The notes under the pieces are model-generated. The model was given only the letters and a program-made list of their open reading frames with translations, was not told where the DNA came from and searched no databases. This document shows positions 1 to 7,202 of a stretch of DNA of 15,327 nt, piece by piece. Origin of the DNA: BS750m-G4 sp964472195 (GTDB lineage: Bacteria > Bacteroidota > Ignavibacteria > Tepidaquicellales > Tepidaquicellaceae); assembly GCA_964472195.1 (NCBI GenBank), contig CAYYJH010000065.1:1-15327 (forward strand), written 5' to 3'. How positions within the stretch are numbered: position 1 is the first letter of the stretch; each line of letters starts with the position of its first letter. Position numbers and translations under genes: made by a program.

Positions 1-31
1 CTTGTCCGTGTGGAATGTAATCCCAAGCCAT
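1..31 (-). CDS. 5' end of a minus-strand gene running off the left edge (partial)
   Basis: Reading the minus strand from 31 gives ATG and then an open frame to the window edge, coding MAWDYIPHGQ. The tryptophan/tyrosine-rich start resembles the opening of some large hypothetical proteins of environmental Bacteroidota, but ten residues do not allow a family call. No Shine-Dalgarno sequence is visible upstream, as is common in this group. The hairpin at 53-68 lies about 20 bases upstream of this start and may belong to its leader. The gene lies downstream of, and in the same direction as, the minus-strand peptidase gene, but a terminator and the 21-bp repeats separate them. Function is unknown. 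Confidence 0.4.
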   Translation of the reverse strand, partial: MAWDYIPHGQ

Positions 32-52
32 GATATTTTGTGTTTAGTTTAT

Positions 53-68
53 CCCGACCAGTCAGGAT
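53..68. repeat. Small hairpin TCCYGAC-N2-GTCGGGA type
   Basis: Two 7-base arms face each other across a 2-base loop at about 52-67. One pair mismatches on the plus strand but is a G-U wobble on the minus strand, which suggests a minus-strand RNA hairpin. The core is close to the inner hairpin at 15213-15232 near the other edge of the window. It has no adjoining T tract, so it looks more like a dispersed intergenic palindrome than a terminator. Confidence 0.4.
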
Positions 69-120
69 GAAAGTAGTAAATTTAAGCTTTTTTTAAGGTT
101 TTTTGATTCTACACACTCGC

Positions 121-330
121 TTGTAGAATTCTATGAGACTTTTGTAGTATTCTATGAGACTCTTGTAGAACTCTATGAGACTCTTGTAGAACTCCATGAA
201 TCTCTTGTAGAGCTCTATGAGGCTCTTGTAGAACTCTATAAAACTTTTGTAGAACTCTATGAGATTCTTGTAGAATTCTATGAGACTCTTGTAGAACTCT
301 ATAAAACTCTTATAGAACACTATAAGTTAC
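121..330. repeat. 21-bp tandem repeat, ten units
   Basis: Ten consecutive 21-base units start at 121, 142, 163, 184, 205, 226, 247, 268, 289 and 310. The consensus is close to TTGTAGAACTCTATGAGACT plus one base. Units differ by a few substitutions and none by length. Because 21 is a multiple of three, frames stay open on both strands. The minus strand encodes a heptad E-F-Y-K-S-L-I (93-320, GTG start). The plus strand encodes a heptad V-E-L-Y-E-T-L in a frame open from 48 to 410, which then continues into non-repeat sequence ending in GCESE. The plus frame has no ATG, GTG or TTG. Substitutions between units do not favour third codon positions on either strand, so coding is unproven. There are no spacers, so this is not a CRISPR array. 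Confidence 0.9.
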
Positions 331-403
331 AAAAACTTTTAATAAATCGCTATGTGTATTTTGCTAAATTTTTAGCAGGCTTTGCACTTTTAGGGTGTGA
401 AAG

Positions 404-537
404 TGAATAATGAAAGGCATAACACGCCGCATGTCTATACCGCGCGCGGCCTGCCTCTACCTAGCAGTAGACAGGTGCTGCAGGCAGGGAAGTAGAAACA
501 GGTAAGGATAGCATTGCTAATGTCACCATCAAAAAGC
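404..537 (-). repeat. Dispersed intergenic element, copy 1 (inverted relative to 13508-13601)
   Basis: Read on the minus strand, this stretch shares two ordered blocks with 13508-13601. Block A (488-511 here, 13538-13561 there) matches at 21 of 24 positions and contains the identical TGTTTCTACTTCC. Block B (408-424 here, 13585-13601 there) matches at 15 of 17 positions around TGCCTTTCAT. The blocks are 63 bases apart here and 23 there, so the copies differ by an internal indel of about 40 bases. That extra part is the GC-rich palindrome. No credible coding region was found in it. It is probably a non-autonomous or REP-like repeat. Confidence 0.55.
450..488. repeat. GC-rich nested palindrome
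   Basis: An outer 6-bp stem, CCTGCC (450-455) with GGCAGG (483-488), encloses a 5-bp stem, TCTAC (456-460) with GTAGA (467-471), and a 6-base loop. The immediate left flank is CG-rich (CGCGCGCGGC), unlike the AT-rich surroundings. The form is that of a REP-like or structured-RNA element. It forms the internal segment of dispersed copy 1 and is missing from copy 2. No T tract follows, so it is not an obvious intrinsic terminator. Confidence 0.55.
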
Positions 538-551
538 CGTACTTAAAGAAA

Positions 552-589
552 CAAAAAAAATCCCCCTTCTTTATTCAAGAAGAGGGATT
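552..589 (-). terminator. Intrinsic terminator of the M28 peptidase gene
   Basis: A 13-bp stem (559-571 with 577-589) closes a 5-base loop. The only irregular pair is a G-U wobble when read as minus-strand RNA and a C-A mismatch on the plus strand. In the minus direction the stem is followed by eight consecutive T residues (553-560, partly within the stem base). It lies 23 bases beyond the stop codon of the minus-strand gene. Orientation, wobble and T tract all agree on minus-strand termination. Confidence 0.85.
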
Positions 590-611
590 GCAAAAAAAAG
601 TAAATAAAGAT

Positions 612-2603
612 TTATTTCACCAGGACCATTCTCTTCGTTTCCGTATATCCGTTAGAATTCAATCTGTAGAAATATACACCCGAAGGCATTGCAGAACCAT
701 CCCACGTTACGGAATATGTTCCAGCACTCTGCCATTCATTTACTAAAGATGCAACCTCTTTTCCAAGTACATCATAAACTTTCAAATACACATTTCCATT
801 CTTCGGTATCGAATATTTAATTGTTGTCGTCGGGTTAAATGGATTGGGATAATTCTGATACAATGTATATTTATCCGCTATAGTATTTTCTATTTTCTTG
901 ATGTCAACAGAGCTTGAATATTTTATATCCAGAGTCCAGTTCAGGAGTGTTCCCGTATTACCGGCTCTGGCGTCAAAAATTCTGAGAATCCAGTTACCCT
1001 GCACCTGATCTCCGTAGAAATTATACAATGGGCTTTGCGGTCTGAAGTACCCGGTAAACGGTGGGCTTCCCTGTGTAATCGAAACTGAAGCCGTATCATG
1101 AAATGTAGTGTTAGTAAAATTCTGACCACCTTCACCATTGAACTGGCTCAAGGCTGACATCTCCGATTCTTTTCGCAAGGAAACAAATATTTCACCGTCA
1201 TTAGGGTGATTAATATTAAGATTAACTTTGATATCCACCACGTTTCCTGTCTCGGGAATATAGATTGTGTCATAAGTATACTGAAAATCCAATATGGGTT
1301 TTTGGTTACTGGATGAACGGATTAAGCTTGTCAGTACGTTATAAACATGCAACTGAGGAGGCGGAGTTGTTCCTGGAGGATTTGCCCCGCTTCCACCTGC
1401 AGGGCTTGTAGTAACATAATTTCCTGAAGAATCCTGAGCAGCTATATAATAAGATACCTCTGTCCCGGTTGATTGTCCAGGAATTTGAAATCTATGAATC
1501 CCTCCGGTTGTATCGAATGCATTTACATACTGGTATTGTCCGTTGTTAATTTTATAATAGAGACGGGGAGCATTTGTACCGGTGCCAATTGGTATTGGAT
1601 AAATCATTTCGGCTTCGGCAATCCTTTGAGCAGTATCCATAGAAGATTGAATTGGATTATGACCAATTAAATAAAACAATTGGTCAGCTACACTCATTAA
1701 AGCAGCGAGATTTGCTTTCACATTATTTCTGAAATAAACCATATTGATTACGTTAAAAACATCACCCATAGAGTGATAATAGGGATTGAAGTCATACCCA
1801 GGTTCAATTGAAGTTATTGCACCATAACCACGCATCCAGAAAGCAACATGGTCGCTGCCTCCCCCGTTAAATTCTTTCGTTGGTATCAAATTAATGTTAT
1901 ACCTTTGATACGAGCAGATTAGTATATCAGCAATTATATCACAAAACTGGTGAGTCTTTATCCGAACATGTGCATCATTATTCCCATCCCAGGCAATCAT
2001 ATCCATATTGAAAACACCAAGAAGCGTTTCACTCGTATCAGCAAGGCAGCTGTCAGCGTATCCACCAGCACCATTCAATCCAATTTCTTCTTCATCAAAA
2101 ACTACAAACTCGATAGTGAATTTAGGATTATAATCTTTAAGCAGCCTTGCTGCTTCAAGTACTGCTGCAACACCGGAAGCATTATCGTCAGCTCCCGGTA
2201 TAGTGTCGTATTGTGATGCGTTTCCCCGCATGTCATCATAATGAGCACCGATGACAACTTTTATTTCAGGATGCACCGAACCTGTCTTTCTTGCAATAAC
2301 ATTTATATTTGTAGCATTGTTCACCTGGTATCTTGTCTGTAATCCGAAACTCTGGAAGGTTTCATATATATATTGAGCTGCTTTAGTATTACCCTCGGAG
2401 CTCCATAATCTCGATATAATATCATAAGGCTGGCCTCCAACAGTTACAGTTGTATCTCCGCTTAATTCACGGACATATTTGGAAATCGTTTGGTTAGAAA
2501 CAAGGTTAATAACAGAGTCAATCTTCGAGCTGTAAATAACCTGAGAATGTGAAAACGATGCAGCCGTTAACACAAAAAGTAATGTGTAAATTAATTTTTT
2601 CAT
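612..2603 (-). CDS. Secreted M28-family zinc peptidase with P domain and T9SS sorting domain
   Basis: The 663-residue product starts with a signal peptide (1 to about 20, ending SHSQ). The M28 aminopeptidase-type domain spans roughly 70-315. Ligands expected by comparison with the Aeromonas aminopeptidase family are all visible: H121 in GAHYDD, bridging D140 in GADDNASG, E173 and general base E172 in DEEEIG, D201 in NMDMI and H277 in NPYYHSMGD. The enzyme should therefore be an active co-catalytic di-zinc peptidase. A proline/glycine linker (about 400-417) leads to a P/proprotein-convertase-like beta domain (about 435-560, with GNWILRIFD). Residues 584-663 are a type A T9SS sorting domain, so the protein should be exported by Sec and moved to the surface or medium by T9SS. 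No Shine-Dalgarno is evident. The gene is monocistronic, with its own terminator. Substrate preference cannot be told from the sequence. Confidence 0.93.
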   Translation of the reverse strand: MKKLIYTLLFVLTAASFSHSQVIYSSKIDSVINLVSNQTISKYVRELSGDTTVTVGGQPYDIISRLWSSEGNTKAAQYIYETFQSFGLQTRYQVNNATNINVIARKTGSVHPEIKVVIGAHYDDMRGNASQYDTIPGADDNASGVAAVLEAARLLKDYNPKFTIEFVVFDEEEIGLNGAGGYADSCLADTSETLLGVFNMDMIAWDGNNDAHVRIKTHQFCDIIADILICSYQRYNINLIPTKEFNGGGSDHVAFWMRGYGAITSIEPGYDFNPYYHSMGDVFNVINMVYFRNNVKANLAALMSVADQLFYLIGHNPIQSSMDTAQRIAEAEMIYPIPIGTGTNAPRLYYKINNGQYQYVNAFDTTGGIHRFQIPGQSTGTEVSYYIAAQDSSGNYVTTSPAGGSGANPPGTTPPPQLHVYNVLTSLIRSSSNQKPILDFQYTYDTIYIPETGNVVDIKVNLNINHPNDGEIFVSLRKESEMSALSQFNGEGGQNFTNTTFHDTASVSITQGSPPFTGYFRPQSPLYNFYGDQVQGNWILRIFDARAGNTGTLLNWTLDIKYSSSVDIKKIENTIADKYTLYQNYPNPFNPTTTIKYSIPKNGNVYLKVYDVLGKEVASLVNEWQSAGTYSVTWDGSAMPSGVYFYRLNSNGYTETKRMVLVK

Positions 2604-2858
2604 GTTACAATTATTATATGAAATAATAAAGATGTTTTATTTAATTTGAGGAAAGAAATACAATCTAAAAATTCCAAATATTGAATTTTGTTAAGCATTG
2701 TGGATTATTTATTTTATGCTTATGACTTCTATACGAATCTACAATAACAAAGTTGTAAAAATAGAAGCATTTAAATTATATTTACTTGTATTTATCTATA
2801 TTTAATTTTGTCCTAATTATTTATCTTTATCACCTAAGTTTAGAAAACAATTGATTTG
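2604..2858. other. Divergent intergenic region, AT-rich
   Basis: This 255-base gap separates two divergently transcribed genes and must hold both promoters. It is very AT-rich with no clear palindrome or ORF. TAATTTTG at 2803-2810 fits the Bacteroidota -7 pattern TAnnTTTG and could serve the glycosylase gene, but no convincing -33 TTTG sits at the expected distance. No promoter is therefore asserted. Confidence 0.3.
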
Positions 2859-3491
2859 ATGAATTACAATCCTTTACCGCGTAAATTTTACTTAAAAGAT
2901 ACAGTCACCGTTTCTCAAAATCTCCTCGGGAAAATTATCGTCAGAAAAATCAGGAATAAGCTCGTAACCGCTAAAATAGTTGAAACAGAAGCATACATCG
3001 GTGAACACGACCCCGCTTGCCATGCATATCAAAAGATAACGAACAGAAGCAGTACTTTATACGAAATCGGTGGAATGGTTTATGTTTATTTCATCTATGG
3101 AAATTACTATTGCTTTAATGTTGTTACCGAAGAGAAAGGTGTCGGCTGTGCGGTCTTGATAAGAGCGGTAGAACCTGTGCAAGGAATAGATACGATGAAA
3201 AAATTCAGACCTAAAACAAGAAGTATGTACGAGCTTACTAACGGTCCTTCTAAGTTTTGTCTTGCGTTCAACATTGACAGAACATTAAACAAAGAAGACC
3301 TCTTAGGGAAAAAGATTTTCATTTCTAATCCTTTGAACAAAAAGAAATTTGAGATTTGTGTGTCGAGACGTATTGGTCTCAACATAGGTAAAGAATTCCA
3401 GTACAGATTTTTTATAAAAGATAATCCATTTGTAACAAAGCATAAGCTAAACAGAGAAGCAAGTATATTAACTACGAAAAAGAAAGATTAA
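2859..3491 (+). CDS. mpg: DNA-3-methyladenine glycosylase, AAG/MPG family
   Basis: This 210-residue enzyme should excise 3-methyladenine and other alkylated purines, starting base-excision repair in the cytoplasm. It is typical in length for bacterial members of the AAG/MPG family and is complete. The signature VETEAYIGEHDPACHAY (41-57) carries the expected catalytic glutamate (E44, matching human E125), the base-stacking tyrosine Y46 and H55. YVYFIYGNYYCFNVV (75-89) supplies the tyrosine and asparagine (N87) of the binding pocket. IRAVEP (101-106) and TNGPSKF (127-133) are further family motifs. I chose ATG at 2859 rather than the TTG one codon earlier. The gene stands alone, with a perfect palindrome just downstream, and nothing suggests co-transcription with the peptidase, which runs the other way. 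Confidence 0.95.
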   Translation: MNYNPLPRKFYLKDTVTVSQNLLGKIIVRKIRNKLVTAKIVETEAYIGEHDPACHAYQKITNRSSTLYEIGGMVYVYFIYGNYYCFNVVTEEKGVGCAVLIRAVEPVQGIDTMKKFRPKTRSMYELTNGPSKFCLAFNIDRTLNKEDLLGKKIFISNPLNKKKFEICVSRRIGLNIGKEFQYRFFIKDNPFVTKHKLNREASILTTKKKD

Positions 3492-3514
3492 ATTACAAAG
3501 AATTGTTTAGCTAA

Positions 3515-3536
3515 TCCCGAAGGAATTCCTTCGGGA
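3515..3536. repeat. Perfect 22-bp palindrome after the glycosylase gene
   Basis: TCCCGAAGGAATTCCTTCGG plus GA is self-complementary over all 22 bases, starting 23 bases after the glycosylase stop. It is followed by AAAAG rather than T residues, and the minus direction also lacks a T tract. It could still help end transcription or protect the 3' end, but it reads as a REP-like palindrome. Confidence 0.6.
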
Positions 3537-3539
3537 AAA

Positions 3540-3669
3540 GACACTAAGACACAAAAGTAGATTAATTATTAAAACAATTAAATTAATATTGACATGAATT
3601 TTAAAATATGTTTCTCAAAAAGTATTATGAAATTCATTTGATATCTTAGTGCCTTTGCGCCTTTGTGGC
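3540..3669. repeat. Inverted-repeat-bounded intergenic element of the CACTAAGA / CTTTGTGG type
   Basis: GACACTAAGA (3540-3549) and TCTTAGTGCC (3644-3653) are inverted copies with 9 of 10 positions matching. On the right side a 9-base periodicity follows, with CCTTTGCGC then CCTTTGTGG (3652-3669). The left side continues as CACAAAAG. Short tracts of this kind recur between genes in environmental Bacteroidota/Chlorobiota genomes (general recollection, not searched). The right arm ends about 22 bases before the start of the next gene. The interior (about 3550-3643) is AT-rich and shows no ORF. Confidence 0.45.
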
Positions 3670-3691
3670 AAATTAAACTTTAAACTAAATA

Positions 3692-5107
3692 ATGAAAATA
3701 AAATTCTGCGGAGCTGCACGAACTGTAACAGGTTCACAACATTTACTTGAAATAAACCGAAAGAAAATACTCCTTGATTGCGGGATGTTCCAGGGAAAAA
3801 GAGAAGAATCATTTAAGATGAACAGGAAATTTCTCTTTGAACCTGAGGAACTTCACAGCGTAATACTCTCGCATGCACATATCGATCACTCGGGAAACTT
3901 GCCAACTCTGTCAAGAAAAGGCTTCAATGGAAATGTTTATTCTACCGCTGCAACTCGTGATCTGTGCTCTATAATGCTTCAGGACAGTGCTTACATTCAG
4001 GAACGAGACGTTAAATATGTAAACAAAAGAAGGAAGAAAAAGGGCGAAATACTGTTCAATCCTCTGTATACAATAGATAATGTACGGGACATCATGCGTA
4101 AATTCAAATCTATGCCTTATGGAAGGAAATTTTACGCAGAAGGATTTGATAACAAACTTGCTATTACTTTCTACGATGCTGGACATATTCTCGGTTCTTC
4201 AACTATACGTCTTGATATAAAAGAAAATGGTAAAAGTATAAAACTGGGATTTACGGGAGACCTCGGAAGGTACAATCTACCAATACTCAAGGACCCTGAA
4301 TTCATGGGTGATGTGGATTTCTTGATCTCAGAATCCACTTACGGAGGTCGTTTACATGACAAAGCTGAAATGATGGAGAAACAACTTGAAACATTTATGA
4401 ATGAAGCTATTGCAAGAAATGGTAAAATCATTGTACCGGCATTTAGTGTTGGAAGAACTCAGGAAATTGTTTATGCTTTGTCTAAGCTTTTTGCAAAGAA
4501 AACCGTCCCTGAAATTCCTATTTATGTAGATAGTCCTTTATCGGTCAATACTACTGAAATTTTCAAAGTTCACATGGAATGTTTTGATGAAGAAGCTTCC
4601 AGGTATATCTCAGAAGGAGTAAATATTTTTGGATTAGATAATATTACTTATATAAAAGATGCTGAAGAGTCAAAAAAACTAAACAAACTTAAAGAATCAT
4701 GCATGATAATATCGGCATCTGGAATGTGCGAGGCGGGAAGGATTCTTCATCATCTTAAGAACAATGTAAGTGATGAGAAAAACACAATTTTTATAATTGG
4801 TTTTATGGCTGAGCATACACTCGGAAGAAGACTCGTCGAAGCCAGGCATAATCCCGGAACTGTCATTAAAATATTCGGAGATGAATATACAGTCAATGCT
4901 AAGATCAGAATTCTAAACTCATTCTCTGCACACGCCGATAAAAACGAGTTACTTGATTATTTCGGTCTGTTCGATAAGAAAATACTAAAGAAAGTTTTCC
5001 TTGTACACGGGGAAATTAACCAACAGGAAATACTTAAAGATTCACTTAGAGATCACTCTATTACAAATGTCGATATTCCTGTAAGAGGTGAAATTGCAGA
5101 AATTTAA
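3692..5107 (+). CDS. Beta-CASP metallo-beta-lactamase-fold exonuclease / RNA-processing enzyme
   Basis: The 471-residue protein is a full-length member of the CPSF73/RNase J-like beta-CASP group, which cleaves or trims RNA with two zinc ions in the cytoplasm. The metallo-beta-lactamase motif HAHIDH (61-66) provides H61, H63, D65 and H66. H165 in YDAGHILGS and D190 in GFTGDLG complete the metal site. The beta-CASP insert (about 210-400) shows SESTYGGR (E214), PAFSVGRTQE, ASGMCEAGR with HH at 353-354, and the RMMBL tail shows SAHAD (H414) and VHGE (H439). It resembles the YSH1-type bacterial family annotated as MBL-fold metallohydrolase or exonuclease, and lacks the RNase J C-terminal extension. 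The start is ATG after an AT-rich leader. It is flanked by gaps of about 200 and 127 bases and may be transcribed alone. The exact RNA target is not inferable. Confidence 0.92.
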   Translation: MKIKFCGAARTVTGSQHLLEINRKKILLDCGMFQGKREESFKMNRKFLFEPEELHSVILSHAHIDHSGNLPTLSRKGFNGNVYSTAATRDLCSIMLQDSAYIQERDVKYVNKRRKKKGEILFNPLYTIDNVRDIMRKFKSMPYGRKFYAEGFDNKLAITFYDAGHILGSSTIRLDIKENGKSIKLGFTGDLGRYNLPILKDPEFMGDVDFLISESTYGGRLHDKAEMMEKQLETFMNEAIARNGKIIVPAFSVGRTQEIVYALSKLFAKKTVPEIPIYVDSPLSVNTTEIFKVHMECFDEEASRYISEGVNIFGLDNITYIKDAEESKKLNKLKESCMIISASGMCEAGRILHHLKNNVSDEKNTIFIIGFMAEHTLGRRLVEARHNPGTVIKIFGDEYTVNAKIRILNSFSAHADKNELLDYFGLFDKKILKKVFLVHGEINQQEILKDSLRDHSITNVDIPVRGEIAEI

Positions 5108-5234
5108 ACTTACTTTACAAAACGCTATCCCGCTCTTCAAAAACCGAAATGTATATATTCATTGACTTGTTATTCAATAGTGATTTTAGTAAAATAAAAG
5201 TTTCTTATTAAAAACTTAATCTTACTAGACTATA

Positions 5235-6989
5235 ATGAACAAAAAGAAATATTATTTTCACGTTCTATCACTTATTATTATTTCCCTTGTTACAGTAATA
5301 GTAGCATGCTCTTCTAAAAAGAAAATTGTTCTCGCGGAAATAGGTGACGAGAAATTGTATCTCCATGATTATGAAAATCAATTCCTGAAGACAACCAATA
5401 ATATTGATTCTGCCAGGAACAAATCAATGGAGGAGAAAAGGGATTTTCTTGATCTTTTAATCAAATTTAGGTTAAAAGTAAGAGATGCAAGAGACAGAGG
5501 ATTATTGAATTCACCAGAGATACAGCAGGATTTGAATGAATACAAGAAAAACTTCGTCTCGACATTCCTTATTGATAAAGAAATCGTCGAACCGAACATA
5601 AAACAATTATACGAAAGGAAAAAATATGAAGTTAGAGCATCTCATATTTTAATAAACCTATCTCAGACACCTACTACTGAAGATTCTCTAAAAGCATACC
5701 AAAAAGCCGATCTTATATCAAAAAAATTAGAAGATGAGGATTTTGAAACTGTTGCAAGAACTATGTCTGATGATAAGACAGCGCAGCAAAACGGAGGTGA
5801 CCTGTATTATTTTACCGGCGGGATGACGGTTAAAGAATTCGAAGATGCAGTCTATAATCTTAATGTAGGAGAAGTTACCAAAGAACCTGTTAGAACTATG
5901 TTCGGTCTTCATTTTATCAAGCTTACGGATAAAAGAAAAAGAAATGATGGGATAAGAGCATCGCACATTTTAATACAGGATAAAAAAGACAGTCTGGGTA
6001 ATATAATTGACTCAGTGGCAACTTTAAACAGGGCAATGGAAATCCTCAAAAGAATTAAGAATGGAGAGGATTTTGCAACAGTGGCTAAGGAAGTCTCTGA
6101 AGACCCGGGTTCGAAAGATAATGGAGGCGACCTTGGATTTTTCGATAGAAGAAGAATGGTTCAACCTTTTGACAGTGCGGCATTTTCATTGGATGTCGGA
6201 GAAGTATCAGAACTTGTAAGAACACCTTTTGGCTGGCATATTATAAAACTAACAGATATTAAAGAATTTTCACCATTTGAAGAGCAAAAAGAATCTCTTA
6301 AGACTGAATTCAAGAGAGGTCAAATGTTCAAAGCAGCATATTCAAAATACATGGAAAACGCGAGAGAAGACTACAACTTTGTAATAGATCCGAGCGGTTT
6401 AAAATTCTTAATATCAAAATTTGATTCGACCAAAACAATCAACGAAGCAAAAGTTGACAGTTTGTTTACGGGTGAGGATAGAAAAGTAGTCCTTGCAACC
6501 TTTAAGGATGGTCAGATAATTGTTGAAGATATGGTTCAATATCTCAATACAAATCGTGATTACGGCAGCAATGCCCCGATAACCAGAAAGCTTATACAAA
6601 TAATTGAAGGCACTGCTGAAATGCCGATTCTAAACCTGATTGCTGTAAGAGAAGATATTGAAGATGATGAAGATTATAAAAAGCTTCTAGCAGATTACGA
6701 AGACGGTTTGTTAACATTTAAAATTGACCAGGAAGAGCTGTGGAGCAAAATAAAAATTAATGACGAGGAAATGCAAAAATATTATGACGCGCATAAAGCT
6801 GATTATACAATCAAGGAAAATAACGAAGACAAGGTTAGACCATTTGAAGAAGTAAAATCTGAAATTTCAAGTAAACTACAGCAGGCGAAATTTAAAGAGC
6901 TTGAAACTGCTTATATAGACAGGCTAAAACAAAAGTACCCGATTGTAATTCATGAAGAAGTTTTAACACAAGCTTTCGAAAAAGAATAA
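5235..6989 (+). CDS. Lipoprotein peptidyl-prolyl isomerase with two parvulin domains
   Basis: The N terminus has a basic start, a hydrophobic core (about 8-24) and a lipobox ending IVAC with C25, so the mature protein should be a lipid-anchored periplasmic or outer-membrane-facing foldase. An N-terminal chaperone segment (about 33-128) precedes parvulin domain 1 (about 131-232: EVRASHILI, NGGDLYYF, FGLHFIKL) and domain 2 (about 239-341: GIRASHILI, NGGDLGFF, FGWHIIKL). A long charged helical tail (about 345-584) follows. Domain 2 matches the PpiC consensus better than domain 1, in which the GGDLGxF motif is altered to GGDLYYF. It resembles PpiD/PrsA/SurA-like foldases of Bacteroidota. The SurA-like gene follows after 213 bases, so the two are likely partners in folding exported proteins. 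The start is ATG just after an AT-rich leader. Confidence 0.9.
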   Translation: MNKKKYYFHVLSLIIISLVTVIVACSSKKKIVLAEIGDEKLYLHDYENQFLKTTNNIDSARNKSMEEKRDFLDLLIKFRLKVRDARDRGLLNSPEIQQDLNEYKKNFVSTFLIDKEIVEPNIKQLYERKKYEVRASHILINLSQTPTTEDSLKAYQKADLISKKLEDEDFETVARTMSDDKTAQQNGGDLYYFTGGMTVKEFEDAVYNLNVGEVTKEPVRTMFGLHFIKLTDKRKRNDGIRASHILIQDKKDSLGNIIDSVATLNRAMEILKRIKNGEDFATVAKEVSEDPGSKDNGGDLGFFDRRRMVQPFDSAAFSLDVGEVSELVRTPFGWHIIKLTDIKEFSPFEEQKESLKTEFKRGQMFKAAYSKYMENAREDYNFVIDPSGLKFLISKFDSTKTINEAKVDSLFTGEDRKVVLATFKDGQIIVEDMVQYLNTNRDYGSNAPITRKLIQIIEGTAEMPILNLIAVREDIEDDEDYKKLLADYEDGLLTFKIDQEELWSKIKINDEEMQKYYDAHKADYTIKENNEDKVRPFEEVKSEISSKLQQAKFKELETAYIDRLKQKYPIVIHEEVLTQAFEKE

Positions 6990-7014
6990 ATATTTTTATA
7001 TTTTACTTTATACA

Positions 7015-7080
7015 TCAGGGTTTTCAGAGGAGCTTTTCTTATTTATTTTAAAAATGTAATTTAATCTCTGAAAGCCCTGA
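7015..7080 (+). repeat. Long-loop inverted repeat between the two foldase genes
   Basis: A 15-base arm at 7015-7029 (TCAGGGTTTTCAGAG) pairs with 7066-7080 (CTCTGAAAGCCCTGA). The single irregular pair is a G-U wobble on the plus strand. The loop is 36 bases and AT-rich. No T tract follows, so an intrinsic terminator is not clear. It might be an mRNA-stabilising or attenuating structure between the two genes, or a mobile palindromic repeat. Confidence 0.5.
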
Positions 7081-7202
7081 ACTATTAATTACGATTCACG
7101 TTAGAATACATGAAGCAATTATTTACTTGCTTGATAATAGTTTCTATGTTTGGTAACTGAATCTAAAATCCATTTTATCAGATAAACAAAACCTCATATA
7201 TT

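Noticed and set aside
93..320. 75-residue minus-strand ORF of heptads as a protein gene
   Set aside because: It is the 21-bp repeat read in one of several open frames, with a GTG start and no ribosome site. The opposite strand is equally open, so it is recorded as a repeat.
121..330. CRISPR array
   Set aside because: The units abut directly without spacers and vary among themselves.
457..525. Minus-strand ATG ORF of 22 codons (MVTLAMLSLPV...)
   Set aside because: Short, ending within the GC-rich palindrome of a repeat element, with no ribosome site or family signal.
2856..2858. TTG start for the glycosylase
   Set aside because: ATG is the very next codon and is the far likelier start.
3515..3536. 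Palindrome as an intrinsic terminator
   Set aside because: No T tract on either side; kept as a palindromic repeat.
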